From assembly GCF_005405925.1 (NCBI RefSeq), contig NZ_BJHV01000001.1:2604001-2668000 (forward strand): a DNA stretch of 64,000 nt, given 5' to 3'. The notes below the pieces were generated by a model. The model saw nothing but the letters and a program-made list of their open reading frames with translations, was not told the origin of the DNA and searched no databases. The translations under genes were made by a program, and so were the position numbers. Shown in pieces: positions 16,313-26,039 of this stretch. Origin of the DNA: Streptomyces antimycoticus. GTDB taxonomy: Bacteria > Actinomycetota > Actinomycetes > Streptomycetales > Streptomycetaceae. Each line of letters opens with the position of its first letter. The stretch's first letter is position 1.

Positions 16313-17398
16313 GTGCGAGTACTGCTGGGCATCATCGGCGCCGTCATCGTGCTGGGCATCTTCGCCTCGGTGCTGCGCACCCTGGTCATTCCCCGGCCCA
16401 CCCCCGCCGGTTTCACCGGCTTCGTCCAGCGCTCGGTGAACCGGCCGTTCCGGTTCATGGCCGACCGGTTGCAGGGCGTCGAGGCGAAGGACCGGGTGCT
16501 GGCCCCGGTGGCGCCGGTGTCCATCGTGATCACACTGCTGGGCTGGCTGCTCTCCTTCATGCTCGGCTACGGGCTGCTGGAGGCCGCGGTGAGCGGGCTG
16601 GACGTCCATGACGCGCTGTACGAGGCCGGGTCCTCGCTCTTCACCCTCGGCTTCGCCAGCAGCCGCCGGGCCAGCCTGACCGCCATCGACTTCTGCGCGG
16701 CGGCCACCGGCCCCATCGTGGTCGGCCTGCAGATCGGCTATCTGCCCACCCTCTACAACGCCTATCAGCGCCGCGAGACCGAGGTCACCCTGCTGCAGAC
16801 CCGGGCCGGCGCGCCGCCCTGGGGTCCGCAGATCCTCGCCCGCTACGCCCAGGTCGAGCTGCTGGACGACATCGGCGACCTCTTCCGCGGCTGGGAGCGG
16901 TGGTGCGCCGTGGTGAGCGAGACCCACACCACCTATCCGATCCTCATCCACTTCCGCTCCCCCAAGGCCGACCGCAACTGGCTGATCGCCCTGCTGGCGG
17001 TGCTGGACGCGGGCGCGCTGCGGCTGGCCTTCAACCCCTCCCAGCCCCAGGCCGAAACCCGGCTGGCGCTGCGCGCGGGCTACGTCTGCCTGCGCGACAT
17101 CGCCGATATCCGCGGCATCCCGTACGACGCGGACCCGCACCCGGAGGATCCGGTGCGGCTCGGCTACGCGGACTTCCTGCGCGGGGTGGAACAGATGCGC
17201 GCCTACGGCTATCCGATGGAGCGCACCGCGGAGCAGGCGTGGCCGCACTTCCGCGGCTGGCGGGTGAACTACGAGACGCTCGCCTACCGACTGGCCCAGG
17301 ACATCGACGCGGTCCCGGCCCCCTGGTCGGGCCCGCGCCGCACCCCCCTGTCGGTCCGGTCCCCGGTGACCCCGATCGACCGGCGTCCGACGGGGTAG
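16313..17398 (+). CDS. Membrane protein of unknown function, two-TM channel-like
   Basis: Predicted 361-residue protein with an N-terminal membrane helix (VLLGIIGAVIVLGIFASVLR), a second near residue 75 (VSIVITLLGWLLSFMLGYGL), and a third around 130 (CAAATGPIVVGLQIGYLPTL). The region between helices two and three reads YEAGSSLFTLGFAS, like a pore loop of two-TM ion channels, but lacks the K+ filter TVGYG. The remaining 220 residues are soluble and cytoplasmic-looking. GTG start with AGGAACGG upstream. I do not assign a substrate. Confidence 0.75.
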   Translation: MRVLLGIIGAVIVLGIFASVLRTLVIPRPTPAGFTGFVQRSVNRPFRFMADRLQGVEAKDRVLAPVAPVSIVITLLGWLLSFMLGYGLLEAAVSGLDVHDALYEAGSSLFTLGFASSRRASLTAIDFCAAATGPIVVGLQIGYLPTLYNAYQRRETEVTLLQTRAGAPPWGPQILARYAQVELLDDIGDLFRGWERWCAVVSETHTTYPILIHFRSPKADRNWLIALLAVLDAGALRLAFNPSQPQAETRLALRAGYVCLRDIADIRGIPYDADPHPEDPVRLGYADFLRGVEQMRAYGYPMERTAEQAWPHFRGWRVNYETLAYRLAQDIDAVPAPWSGPRRTPLSVRSPVTPIDRRPTG

Positions 17399-17455
17399 GC
17401 CCGATGCGGCGGACGGTCCGCGGTCCCGTGGCGCCCGGCCCCGGGGCGGCCGGTC

Positions 17456-18328
17456 TCAGTCGGCCCAGGCACCGCTCCCGGCGGTCTCGCGGACGTAGTC
17501 GGCGAAGTCCCGGGGCGCACGGCCCAGGACGCGGTGGACGCCGTCCCCCAGACGCGCGTTGCGCCCGTCCAGCAAGGTGGCGAACAGGTCGGTCAGAAAC
17601 GCCCCCAGCTCGTCCGGCAGCCCGTGGTCGCGCACCAGCGCGGCCCCGTACTCCTCGGCGGGGACCGGCACATAGCGCACCGCGCGGCCCGTCGCCCCGG
17701 CGATCTCCGCGGCCGCCTCGGCGAAGGTCAGCAGCCTCGGCCCGGTGATCTCGTAGCTCCGGCCCGCGTGTCCGTCCCCGGTCAGCGCCGCGACCGCGAC
17801 CTCGGCGATGTCGTCGGCGTCCACGAAGGGCTCCTTCACGTCCCCGGCCGGGAAGACGATCTCGCCGTCGAGCACACCGCTGCGCAGGATGCCCTCGTCG
17901 AAGTTCTGGAAGAACCAACTCGCCCGCAGCACGGTCCACTCCACACCCGGCACCCGCACCGCCTCCTCGGCGGGCAGCGCGGCCTCCACGCCCCGGGCGG
18001 AGAGCAGCACCAGCCGCCGGGTGCCGCTCCCGGCCGCCCGTTCGGCGAAGGCGCGGAGGGTGGCGGCGGCGCCCGGGTCGCAGACGTCGGGGTAGTAGGC
18101 GAGGTACGCCGCGGCGGCGCCGTCCAGCGCGGGTTCCCAGGTGCGCGGGTCCTCCCAGTCGAAGGGCGTCTCGCCGGACCGGGAGCCGATCCGCACCGGG
18201 TGCCCGGCCCGGATCAGCCGGTCCGCGACCCGGCGGCCGGTCTTGCCGGTGCCGCCGAGCACCAGGACGGTCGTCGGGTCGGCGGGCTGTGCCGGCGCGT
18301 GCTGTGTTTCCGTGTGGTGTGTCGTCAT
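17456..18328 (-). CDS. NmrA-family NAD(P)-binding protein
   Basis: Predicted 290-residue NmrA-like atypical SDR, with VLVLGGTGKTGRRVADRLIR at residues about 20-39, RIGSRSGETPFDWEDPRTW, then WTVLRASWFFQNFDEGILRS and EPFVDADDIAEVAVAALTGD. No YxxxK catalytic pair. It is divergent from an AraC-type regulator over 81 bp, an arrangement typical of a regulator controlling its neighbour. Expected role: NAD(P)H-dependent reduction or redox sensing. Confidence 0.88.
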   Translation of the reverse strand: MTTHHTETQHAPAQPADPTTVLVLGGTGKTGRRVADRLIRAGHPVRIGSRSGETPFDWEDPRTWEPALDGAAAAYLAYYPDVCDPGAAATLRAFAERAAGSGTRRLVLLSARGVEAALPAEEAVRVPGVEWTVLRASWFFQNFDEGILRSGVLDGEIVFPAGDVKEPFVDADDIAEVAVAALTGDGHAGRSYEITGPRLLTFAEAAAEIAGATGRAVRYVPVPAEEYGAALVRDHGLPDELGAFLTDLFATLLDGRNARLGDGVHRVLGRAPRDFADYVRETAGSGAWAD

Positions 18329-18409
18329 ACGGCCAGTCAACTCGCGGGCGGTGAGACGGGCCATGGCCGAGAGGCTCGGCCGCATAAGCGAGCGTCTACG
18401 CTGTGCGCC

Positions 18410-19375
18410 ATGGACGCGCTGGCGAGTCTGCTGGACGGCCCGCGGGCCCGGGGGGCCTTTCTGCTGCGGGTCGTGATGGAGCCGCCCTGGGCGGTACGGA
18501 TCGAGGACCGGGCCCCGCTGTGCGTGATGACCATGGCGCGCGGCGAGGCCTGGGTGGTGCCGGACGAGGGCGAGGCGGTGCGGCTGCGCCCGGGGGACGT
18601 GGCCATCGCGCGCGGCCCGGCTCCGTACACGGTCGCCGACGACCCCGCCACCGCGCCGCAGGCGTGGATCCTCCCCGGTGAGGTGTGCCGCACGGCGGAC
18701 GGCGCGGATCTGGCCGAGGCGATGGCGCTGGGGGTGCGCACCTGGGGCAACAGCCCGGACGGCTCGGCCACCATGCTCATCGGCACCTATCAGCTCGACG
18801 GGGAGATCAGCGGGCGGCTGCTGGACGCGCTGCCCCCGCTGCTGGCGCTGGACGGCGAGGTGTGGGACTGCCCCCTGATGCCCTGGCTCGGCGAGGAGAT
18901 CGTCAAGGACGAGGCCGGGCAGGAGGCGGTCCTGGACCGGCTGCTGGATCTGCTGCTGATCTCCGTGCTGCGGGCCTGGTTCGACCGGCCGGAGGCCCGG
19001 GCGCCGGGGTGGTACCGGGCGCTGGGCGACCCGGTGGTGGGCCGTGCCCTGCGGCTGCTGCAGAACAACCCGGCCCATCCGTGGACCGTGGCCGGGCTCG
19101 CCGCCGAGGCGGGCGTCTCGCGTGCGGCGCTGGCCCGCCGCTTCACCGCGCTGGTGGGCGAGCCGCCCATGGCGTATCTGACCGGCTGGCGGCTGGCGCT
19201 CGCGGCGGATCTGCTCCGGGACCCGGCGAGCACCCTGGCGGCGGTGGCCCGGCGGGTCGGCTACGGCAGCGCGTTCGCCCTCAGCGCCGCCTTCACCCGC
19301 GAGCGCGGCCTCAGCCCGCGGGCGTACCGCGAGGCGGCAGTAAGCGCGGCCAACGCTTTCGGCAACAAAAGCTAA
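18410..19375 (+). CDS. AraC-family transcriptional regulator
   Basis: Predicted 321-residue regulator: an N-terminal cupin-like sensor domain (AraC_binding_2/cupin_6, residues about 10-190, with VRLRPGDVAIARGPAPYTVA) and a C-terminal double helix-turn-helix (about 220-315: HPWTVAGLAAEAGVSRAALA, then ARRVGYGSAFALSAAFTRER and GLSPRAYR). The ATG start at 18410 gives the usual length. It likely governs the divergent NmrA-like gene. The ligand is unknown. Confidence 0.92.
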   Translation: MDALASLLDGPRARGAFLLRVVMEPPWAVRIEDRAPLCVMTMARGEAWVVPDEGEAVRLRPGDVAIARGPAPYTVADDPATAPQAWILPGEVCRTADGADLAEAMALGVRTWGNSPDGSATMLIGTYQLDGEISGRLLDALPPLLALDGEVWDCPLMPWLGEEIVKDEAGQEAVLDRLLDLLLISVLRAWFDRPEARAPGWYRALGDPVVGRALRLLQNNPAHPWTVAGLAAEAGVSRAALARRFTALVGEPPMAYLTGWRLALAADLLRDPASTLAAVARRVGYGSAFALSAAFTRERGLSPRAYREAAVSAANAFGNKS

Positions 19376-19411
19376 CTCGATTTCTGCTTTTGCGGCGGGG
19401 ACGCTGAAGGC

Positions 19412-19690
19412 ATGTTCCCGCGCATCGCCTCTCCCCGTCTTCTCGCCCTGGCCGGCACCGTCGTGCTGTGGGCCTCGGCCTTTCCCGGCCATCCGGGTCG
19501 GTATCGAGGGGCTGGGGGTGGCCGGGCTGTCGTTTCTGCGGTTGAGCAGCACCTGATAGGCGGTCATGCCGGTGGCCCCGCACGGGGCGATCATCGGCAG
19601 ATCATGTCGGCGCGGCAGACGTACCTTTGTGAACGGCGCCACCAGCAGCAGCGCGAGAGCCGCGACCCCGAGCAGCGCGCATGCGGTGCC
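19412..19690. pseudogene. EamA/DMT transporter fragments, one inverted
   Basis: From 19412 the plus strand reads MFPRIASPRLLALAGTVVLW ASAFP, the first helix of an EamA-type drug/metabolite transporter. One extra base at about 19487 shifts the frame into AIRVGIEGLGVAGLSFLR. From about 19543 the next part of such a transporter (ALLLVAPFTKVRLPRRHDLP, MTAYQVLLN) lies on the minus strand. An internal inversion plus deletion of the remaining helices explains this. No functional protein is possible. Confidence 0.65.
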
Positions 19691-19975
19691 GCCGGGTTCG
19701 TCCCGGACATCCGGGCGCGCAGCAGCGATTTCGCCGTGCTGACGGCCCTGGTCGCGGCGGGAGCCGGTGCCGCCCTGGTGCCCCGTATGGCGCTGCCGGA
19801 CACCACCGCGCCCGTCAGCCTGCACCCACTGGTCGATCCCGTCTCCCGGACCGTCTTCACCGTCAGCCGGGCGGGCACCGGCAACCGCCCCGGCCTGCGG
19901 CATGTGCTGGAACTGCTCCGCGACCTGGCCCCGGGGCCCGATGACGACCGCGGGAAGGCCGCGCGGCGCGATTGA
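19691..19975 (+). pseudogene. LysR substrate-binding domain remnant
   Basis: About 95 residues in one frame (SSDFAVLTALVAAGAGAALV, then PRMALPDTTAPVSLHPLVDP) match the C-terminal end of a LysR effector-binding domain, ending at TGA 19975. There is no helix-turn-helix and no start. LysR and EamA genes are commonly divergent neighbours, so this and the preceding fragments probably come from one lost locus. Confidence 0.65.
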
Positions 19976-19991
19976 TGGCGCGCGAGCCCTC

Positions 19992-21185
19992 TCAGCCCGC
20001 GGGCGCGCCGCGCCGCGGCATGCGGCGGCTGATGGGGGAGACCCGCAGACAGCCGTCCGGCCCGCAGGTGGTGGCGCGGTCGTAGAGGTCCATCAGGCGG
20101 CGGGCGCCGCGGGCGATGTCGTAGCGGTCGATGGCGTCCGGGACCGGGAAGCGCAGCGGGCCCGCGGCGGCCTGCCGGCGCAGGGCGTCGGCGAGGGCGG
20201 CCGGGCCGGGGGCGATACGGCGGGCGCCGGGGACGGTGCCGGTGGGGAGCTCGTCGAGGGCGGGGCAGACGGTGTGCAGCACCGGCAGCCCGGCCGCCAG
20301 CCCCTCCAGCGACGCGAGGCCGAACGCCTCCTCGGTGGACGGCGAGACCAGCACGTCCATGGCGGCCAGCAGTCCGGGCAGCCCCGCGGGCCGGTCGTCC
20401 GGCGGGGCCACGGCGCCGTCGCGCTCGCCCAGCAGCCGCACCCGGTCGGCCACGCCCAGCCGGGCGGCCAGGTCCTCCAGGGCGGGACGCTCGGGGCCCT
20501 CGCCGACCAGCAGCAGCCGGGTGTCCGGCACCTCGGCGACGGCCCGCACCGCCGTGTCGAACCGCTTGTCCGCCACCAGGCGGCCGACCCCGCCGACCAC
20601 GAAGGCCCGGTCGGGGAGGCCGAGACGGGCGCGGGCGGCCGCCCGGGCGGCCGGTTCGAAGCGGAAGTGGCGGGCGTCGATCCCGTTCGGCACCAGATGG
20701 ATCCGGGGGTTGGGCACGCCCCAGTCGCGCAGCCGGTCGGCGACGGCGGCCGAGACGGCGACGGTGGCCGAGCCCAGCCGCTCGGCGGCGAGATAGCGGG
20801 CGCGGAGGGCGGCCGTGAGCGGTCGGCCGTCGATCCGCCGCTCGCCCAGGCTGTGTTCGGTGGCGATGACCGCCCGCACCCCGGCCAGCCGGGCGGCGAT
20901 CCGGCCGAGCACACACGCCCGGTACAGATGGGTGTGCACCAGGTCGTAGCCGCCGGAGCGGATGATCCGCACCAGCCTGGGCACCGTGGTGAGCTGGCGC
21001 TCGCGCCCGGCGCCCAGGGGCACATGGGTGACCGGGATACCGTCCGCGCGAATGCCGTGCGCGGTGGCGCCGGGGCCCGAGAGGGCGATGACGTCACAGC
21101 GCACCGGCAAATGGCGCAGCAGCAGCCTCAGTTGCTGTTCGGCTCCTCCGGCCCCGAGGCGGGAGATGATGTGCAGGACTCTCAT
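19992..21185 (-). CDS. GT4-type glycosyltransferase
   Basis: Predicted 397-residue GT-B glycosyltransferase. N-terminal MRVLHIISRLGAGGAEQQLR is the glycine-rich acceptor-side loop; the donor domain holds FVVGGVGRLVADKRFDTAVR and SPSTEEAFGLASLEGLAAGL with the E-x7-E pair. No signal peptide. ATG at 21185 is the first Met with family similarity, though no ribosome site is well placed, so the start is tentative (an ATG at 21206 is in frame). It is divergent from the GT2 membrane synthase over 277 bp, suggesting a joint glycan function. Confidence 0.88.
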   Translation of the reverse strand: MRVLHIISRLGAGGAEQQLRLLLRHLPVRCDVIALSGPGATAHGIRADGIPVTHVPLGAGRERQLTTVPRLVRIIRSGGYDLVHTHLYRACVLGRIAARLAGVRAVIATEHSLGERRIDGRPLTAALRARYLAAERLGSATVAVSAAVADRLRDWGVPNPRIHLVPNGIDARHFRFEPAARAAARARLGLPDRAFVVGGVGRLVADKRFDTAVRAVAEVPDTRLLLVGEGPERPALEDLAARLGVADRVRLLGERDGAVAPPDDRPAGLPGLLAAMDVLVSPSTEEAFGLASLEGLAAGLPVLHTVCPALDELPTGTVPGARRIAPGPAALADALRRQAAAGPLRFPVPDAIDRYDIARGARRLMDLYDRATTCGPDGCLRVSPISRRMPRRGAPAG

Positions 21186-21462
21186 CGGGCGACTGCGCCC
21201 CATCCTCCGTATTCCGATGGGCTTCGATCGGTGCCGACCCTGCCAGACGGCGGGATGTAAATCACGTAAGACGCGCACCGCTGGGCCGTCGGAGTGGATG
21301 TCTTACGGGCCCTCAACAAGGGCGCGCCGAATATTCGATGTGCACGGCCAGCCCCCATGGGATTGTTACCTTCTCATCTCGCGCGATGACCTGAAGAATA
21401 TGGCCCGTATGGGTCATCGCGGCGCGCCATTCGGTTCGAGCCAGCCCCGCGGGAGTGCCCAG

Positions 21463-23390
21463 ATGTCTGCACCGACCCCCGTCAGAGATTCCCCCCGGAA
21501 AGCCACCGCACACGCCGTATCCGCCGGGCCGCCGCCCGCGCGTACCGCGTCGGACTCCCGCGTCCCGCACCGCCGTTCCGCCTCGGTGTACGAGTACAAG
21601 CGGTACAGCGAGCTGGCGGGCCCGTTGACCAGCGCTCCCACGGACCGCCCCTACCGGGTGCGCTGCCGGAGTCTGCTGGCGCAGGAGCCGCACCGGATCC
21701 GGGCCGCGCTGCTGCTGTGCGCGGCGCCGGTGTGCTCGGCGCTGCTGCTGCTGTGGCTGCTGCACCCCGATCACTGGCTGGAGCGCGCCTACGCGCCGTG
21801 GTGGCAGCGGGCGGCGGACCTCGCGATGCTGGTCTCGATCGCGCTGATCGAGGGCTTTCGCCTGTTCACGGTCGTCTCCAACGCCCATGCGACGCTGGTG
21901 GCGCGGGATCCGGTGCCGGTGGTGGCCGAGCCGGGGACGCGGGTGGCGTTCCTGACCAGCTTTGTGCCCGGCAAGGAGCCGATCGCGATGGTCCGGGCCA
22001 CGCTGGAGGGGCGGTGCGGATCCGGCACACCGGGCCGCTGGACGTATGGCTGCTGGACGAGGGGGACGACGAGGAGGTCAAGGCGCTGTGCGCACGGCTG
22101 GGCGTACGGCATTTCTCCCGCAAGGGCATCGAGAAGTGGAATCAGCCGAAGGGCGCTTTCCGGGCGAGGACCAAGCACGGGAATTACAACGCCTGGCTGG
22201 ACGCGCATGGTGACGCGTATGAATTCATGGCGTGTGTGGATACCGACCATGTGCCGCTGCCCAACTTCCTGGAGCGCATGCTGGGTTACTTCCGGGATCC
22301 GGATATCGCCTTCGTGGTCGGTCCGCAGGTCTACGGGAATTACGACACCCCGGTCACCAAGGCCGCCGAAAGCCAGCAGTTCCTTTTCCACGCGCTGATC
22401 CAGCGGGCCGGAAACGCCTATGGCGGCCCGATGTTCGTGGGCACCAACAACGCGGTGCGGATCAGTGCGCTGCGCTCGATCGGCGGGCTGTACGACTCGA
22501 TCACCGAGGACATGGCCACCGGCTTCGAGCTGCACCGCCACCGCAACCCCGCCACGAGGAAGAAGTGGCGCTCGGTCTACACCCCCGATGTGCTCGCGGT
22601 CGGCGAGGGGCCGAGCACCTGGACGGACTTCTTCACCCAGCAGATGCGGTGGAGCCGCGGCACCTACGAGACGGTGCTCAAGCAGTTCTGGAAGGGCCCG
22701 TTCACCCTGTCGCCGGGCAAGCTGCTCAACTACTCGCTGATGATCGCGTACTACCCGATGACCGCGCTCAACTGGATCCTCTCCGCGCTGTCGTGCGCGC
22801 TGTTCCTGGTGCTGGGCGCGGCCGGGATCCACATCCCCGCCGAGATGTGGATGATGCTCTACAGCGACGCGGCGATGCTGCAGATCGGGCTGTACATCTG
22901 GAACCGGCGGCACAACGTCTCCCCGCATGAGCCGGAGGGCTCCGGCGGGCTGGCCGGGATGCTGCTCTCGGCGCTGTCGGCCCCGATCTACGCCAAGTCG
23001 CTGTGCGACGCGGCGCTGCGCCGCACCAGCCGGTTCGTGGTCACACCCAAGGGCGACTCGTCCAGCCCCGACCGGCTCTCCACGTTCCGTATCCATCTGC
23101 TGTGGGCCGCGGTGTTCGGCTCCTCTCTGGTCGCCTCCTTCTTCCTGGGCCACGCCCATGCGGTGATGCGGACCTGGGCGGCGCTCGCCCTCGCGCTGTG
23201 TCTGGCGCCGGTGGCGATCTGGTCGGTGGGGCTGGTGCGCCGCGGCCGGAAGCGCCCGGCGCGCGGAACGGTGCCGACGGCGCGCGACGCCGCCAGCCCC
23301 TGTGCGGTCCCGAAAGCGAAGAACAAGAAGAACAAGAGCGAGAACAGCGAGAACGGGGACAAGGAAAAGGCGCCGGTCTGCGCGCTGTGA
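21463..23390 (+). CDS. Cellulose synthase-like GT2 membrane glycosyltransferase, one apparent frameshift
   Basis: About 642 residues when a one-G loss in the run 22008-22011 is repaired (LEG joins AVRIRHTGPLDVWLLDEGDD). Two N-terminal membrane helices precede the GT2 domain with all processive-synthase motifs: LLDEGDD, CVDTDHVPLP (DxD), ITEDMATGFEL (TED) and QQMRWSRG (QxxRW). At least four C-terminal helices follow, and the tail is Lys/Asn/Glu-rich. This is the cellulose/beta-glucan synthase architecture (CslA-like). Start ATG at 21463 with GGGAG upstream. The convergent GH6 gene next door supports a beta-1,4-glucan product. Confidence 0.87.
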
Positions 23391-23405
23391 CCGGCGGCCG
23401 GGCGG

Positions 23406-24428
23406 CTAGTGGCGGCGGGGCGCGTTACGGGCCAGATCGAGCGCGTACGCGGTCCACCAGCGGCCCGCCGGGGGGCCGCCGTTGCAGGTCCCGTCGGACT
23501 CTCCCGGCCGCTTGATCCACAGATAGGCGTCCACGAGGCGATCCCCGGTGGTGGTGCTGGGCCGCTCGCCCAGCGCCCGCCCCGGCGGATTGCACCAGGA
23601 GTCCCGGGCCCGGACACCGTGCCGGGCCGCGCCGCGGAGCCGCAGCGGACCGTTGCCGTTCCGGCTGGTGTCGATGACGAAGTGGGCGCCGTCGAGGGCG
23701 GCGGAGAGCCGGCGGCCGTACGCCACGGTCCGCCGGGTCGGCTGGAAGTTGGAGACGTTCAGCGCGAAGCCGTCCGCCTGCTCGATACCGCCCTCGCGCA
23801 GCGGCCGCACCAGCCGGTGGGGATTCTTGATCCAGCCCGGGTTCCCCGCGTCCACATACACCTGGACGTGCGGCAGGGCGGCGAACATGGCGACCGCGTC
23901 GCGCAGCATCGCCAGCCGGGCGGTGCGCAGCCTGGCCGGTACGCAGCCGTCGACGAGCTGGGCCACCGCGTCGGGTTCCAGGACGACGATCGCCTTGCGG
24001 TCGCCGATGCCCAGGGTGATCTGCTCGATCCAACGCCGGTACGCATGGGCGCTCCGGGCCCCGCCCGCCGAGTACCGTCCGCAGTCCCGGTACGGGATGT
24101 GATAGGCGACCAGGACCGGGGTGGACCCGGCCCGCGCCGCGGATTCGGTGATGAAGCGGACCCGTTCACGGGGCGGCGCGGGGCCGAGCCACTCCGCGAC
24201 CGGCTGCTGGGCGATCTGCCGGATGAGCGCGGCGTCGCGGTTCTTTCCCTCGTTCTGCCGGTCACGGACCTGCCGGGCGGCCGGGCTGTCCGGGTTCACC
24301 CAGAGCCCGCCACGCCGCAGCGGGGCGTCGAACATGCGGCAGCCGCTCAGCGGCAGCATCGCCACGGCGCATAGGGCGACATGCACCCCAAGCCGCATAA
24401 CGGTCTTTGTTGCACCTTTCTCGCGCAT
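23406..24428 (-). CDS. Glycoside hydrolase family 6 lipoprotein (cellulase-like)
   Basis: Predicted ~340-residue secreted GH6 enzyme. A short basic N-terminus and hydrophobic stretch end in the lipobox LSGC, so it is probably anchored on the outer face of the membrane. GH6 landmarks: VLVAYHIPYRDCGRYSAGG, VVLEPDAVAQL, VYVDAGNPGWI, ALNVSNFQPT, FVIDTSRNGNGP and DAYLWIKRPGESDGTC with the catalytic Asp positions. ATG at 24428 gives a complete signal; 24398 is an alternative. Convergent with the cellulose-synthase-like gene at 16 bp. In other systems a GH6 or GH8 enzyme trims the nascent glucan. Confidence 0.9.
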   Translation of the reverse strand: MREKGATKTVMRLGVHVALCAVAMLPLSGCRMFDAPLRRGGLWVNPDSPAARQVRDRQNEGKNRDAALIRQIAQQPVAEWLGPAPPRERVRFITESAARAGSTPVLVAYHIPYRDCGRYSAGGARSAHAYRRWIEQITLGIGDRKAIVVLEPDAVAQLVDGCVPARLRTARLAMLRDAVAMFAALPHVQVYVDAGNPGWIKNPHRLVRPLREGGIEQADGFALNVSNFQPTRRTVAYGRRLSAALDGAHFVIDTSRNGNGPLRLRGAARHGVRARDSWCNPPGRALGERPSTTTGDRLVDAYLWIKRPGESDGTCNGGPPAGRWWTAYALDLARNAPRRH

Positions 24429-24489
24429 GCGACGCATCATGGCACCGGGTGTCATGGGTTCGGCGGACGTGGCGCGCGTGGCCACTGGT

Positions 24490-25215
24490 TCAGCGGATGC
24501 GGTGTTCGTGGTCTCCGGTGTCGTGCCCCGCGTCCCGGTGGCCGTCCGCGGTGTCCTCGTCCGCACGCCACAGCGGATGCTCACGGGCCGCCCACGCCCG
24601 CTCGACCCGGCCCGTGCGCATCCCGCGCCGGGCCTCCGGATCGGCGAACGCCTTGCCGATGTGGCCGAGCAGGACGATGCCGATGGCCAGCGCCAGCCAG
24701 TCGTGGACGAAGGTGGCGCTGGTGCGCCACACCAGCGGGGCCAGATCGGTGAACCACATCAGCAGCCCGGTGCCCGCCATCACCATCACGGCGCCCGCGA
24801 TATACCCCGCGTACAGCTTCTGCCCGGCTTTGAACTTCCCCGCCGGGCGCTCCTGTCGCCGGTGGTCGCGGCGCAGCGCCGCGCGCAGCCAGCGGCGGTC
24901 GTGCGGGCCGAAGCGGTTGAGGCGAGTGAGATCGGCGCGGAAGGCGCGGGAGGCGAGTCCGAGCAGGGCCGGGAGGGGCGTCAGGATGCCGCTCCACTCA
25001 TGGACGGTGACGACGAGGGCGCGCCGCCCGACGAGTTCGGCGAGCTCGGGCAGATAGAGACAGCCCGCGCTGAGCACACACACGCCCAGCAGGAGTGCCG
25101 TGGTGCGGTGGATCCAGCGCTCGGCGGGGCTGAACCGGCGCACCCGCGACCCGTCCCGGTCCCGGGCTTCGGCTCGCGACGTTGCGGTCTTCGTCCGCTC
25201 AGGCGGTGGGGTCAT
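24490..25215 (-). CDS. Cytochrome b561-like membrane subunit
   Basis: Predicted 241-residue membrane protein with four hydrophobic segments (ALLLGVCVLSAGCLYLPELA, VVTVHEWSGILTPLPALLGL, YIAGAVMVMAGTGLLMWFTD, WLALAIGIVLLGHIGKAF). Histidines at the first helix (RWIHRTTALLL), the second (VHEWSG), the third region and the last helix (FVHDWLALAIG, LGHIGK) fit haem b ligation in a four-helix cytochrome. Its start overlaps the end of the molybdoenzyme gene by 17 bp, so the two form an electron-transfer pair like MsrP/MsrQ or YedYZ. It carries electrons to the extracytoplasmic Mo subunit. Confidence 0.85.
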   Translation of the reverse strand: MTPPPERTKTATSRAEARDRDGSRVRRFSPAERWIHRTTALLLGVCVLSAGCLYLPELAELVGRRALVVTVHEWSGILTPLPALLGLASRAFRADLTRLNRFGPHDRRWLRAALRRDHRRQERPAGKFKAGQKLYAGYIAGAVMVMAGTGLLMWFTDLAPLVWRTSATFVHDWLALAIGIVLLGHIGKAFADPEARRGMRTGRVERAWAAREHPLWRADEDTADGHRDAGHDTGDHEHRIR

Positions 25216-25933
25216 CGTCGCGTCCGTTCGATCTGCCGACCCAGGCGTCGACGTCATAGCCCCGGTCCTCCCAATAGCCGGGCCGCACCTCATCGGTGAC
25301 GGTGATACCGGAGAGCCATTTCGCCGACTTGTAGAAGTACATGGGCGCCACATACAGCCGCACCGGCCCGCCGTGGGAGTGTCCCAGCGGCTTGTCCCGC
25401 AGCTTCAGCGCGACCAGGACGTCCGCGCGCCGCGCCTGATCGAGGGTCAGGCTCTCGCTGTACGCGCCGTCGAAGCAGGTGAAGCGGACGGCCTTGGCCT
25501 GCGAACGCACCCCGGCGGCGTCGAGCAGCGTCGACAGCCGCACCCCCTCGAACGGGGTCTCGGGCACCCGCCAGCCGGTGACGCACTGGACATCGCGCAC
25601 GAGGCGGGTCTGCGGGAGCGCGCGCAGATCGGCGAGGCGGTACTCGGCGGGCTTGTCGACGAGTCCGTCGACGGTGAGGCGGTAGCTGTCGGCGTCCCTG
25701 TGGGGCACGGAGGAGGTGACGGAGTAGTAGCGGAATCCCCCGCCGTTGGGGAGGAGTCCGGTCACCCCCGTCGGGTCCTTGTCGGCCACCGCGCCCAGGG
25801 CGGCCTCCAGGCGGCCCTGCAGCCAGGGGGCCGCGGCCATCGCGCCGGCCCCGAGGCCGAGCATGCCGAGGACGAGGCGCCGGCCGACGGGGGCGCCGTG
25901 GCCGTCGGATCCGGCACCGGTGTTGGGGTCCAT
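25199..25933 (-). CDS. Sulfite-oxidase-family molybdopterin oxidoreductase (MsrP-like)
   Basis: Predicted 244-residue protein. A twin-arginine-like leader (RR at 18-19, then VLGMLGLGAGAMAAAP) predicts Tat export. The oxidoreductase Mo-cofactor domain follows, with the molybdenum-coordinating Cys117 in VRDVQCVTGWRVPETPFEG and HSHGGPVRLYVAPMYFYKSA near the C-terminus, ending GYWEDRGYDVDAWVGR. No dimerisation domain is present, which fits the MsrP/YedY group. Likely substrate class: sulfoxides or methionine sulfoxide, taken from the family. Confidence 0.87.
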   Translation of the reverse strand: MDPNTGAGSDGHGAPVGRRLVLGMLGLGAGAMAAAPWLQGRLEAALGAVADKDPTGVTGLLPNGGGFRYYSVTSSVPHRDADSYRLTVDGLVDKPAEYRLADLRALPQTRLVRDVQCVTGWRVPETPFEGVRLSTLLDAAGVRSQAKAVRFTCFDGAYSESLTLDQARRADVLVALKLRDKPLGHSHGGPVRLYVAPMYFYKSAKWLSGITVTDEVRPGYWEDRGYDVDAWVGRSNGRDDDPTA

Positions 25934-26039
25934 GGGTCGATAAGAGCACCGGGCGGGGGTGGTGCGCCATATCCGCCGGGGATTCGTCAGACTTCGGTAA
26001 GACTCCGGGACCCGGGAGCCCGGGAGGCACGCCCCGGGT

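Noticed and set aside
16313..17398. Potassium channel call for the two- to three-helix membrane protein
   Set aside because: The loop resembles a pore loop but the TVGYG filter is missing, so no ion selectivity can be claimed.
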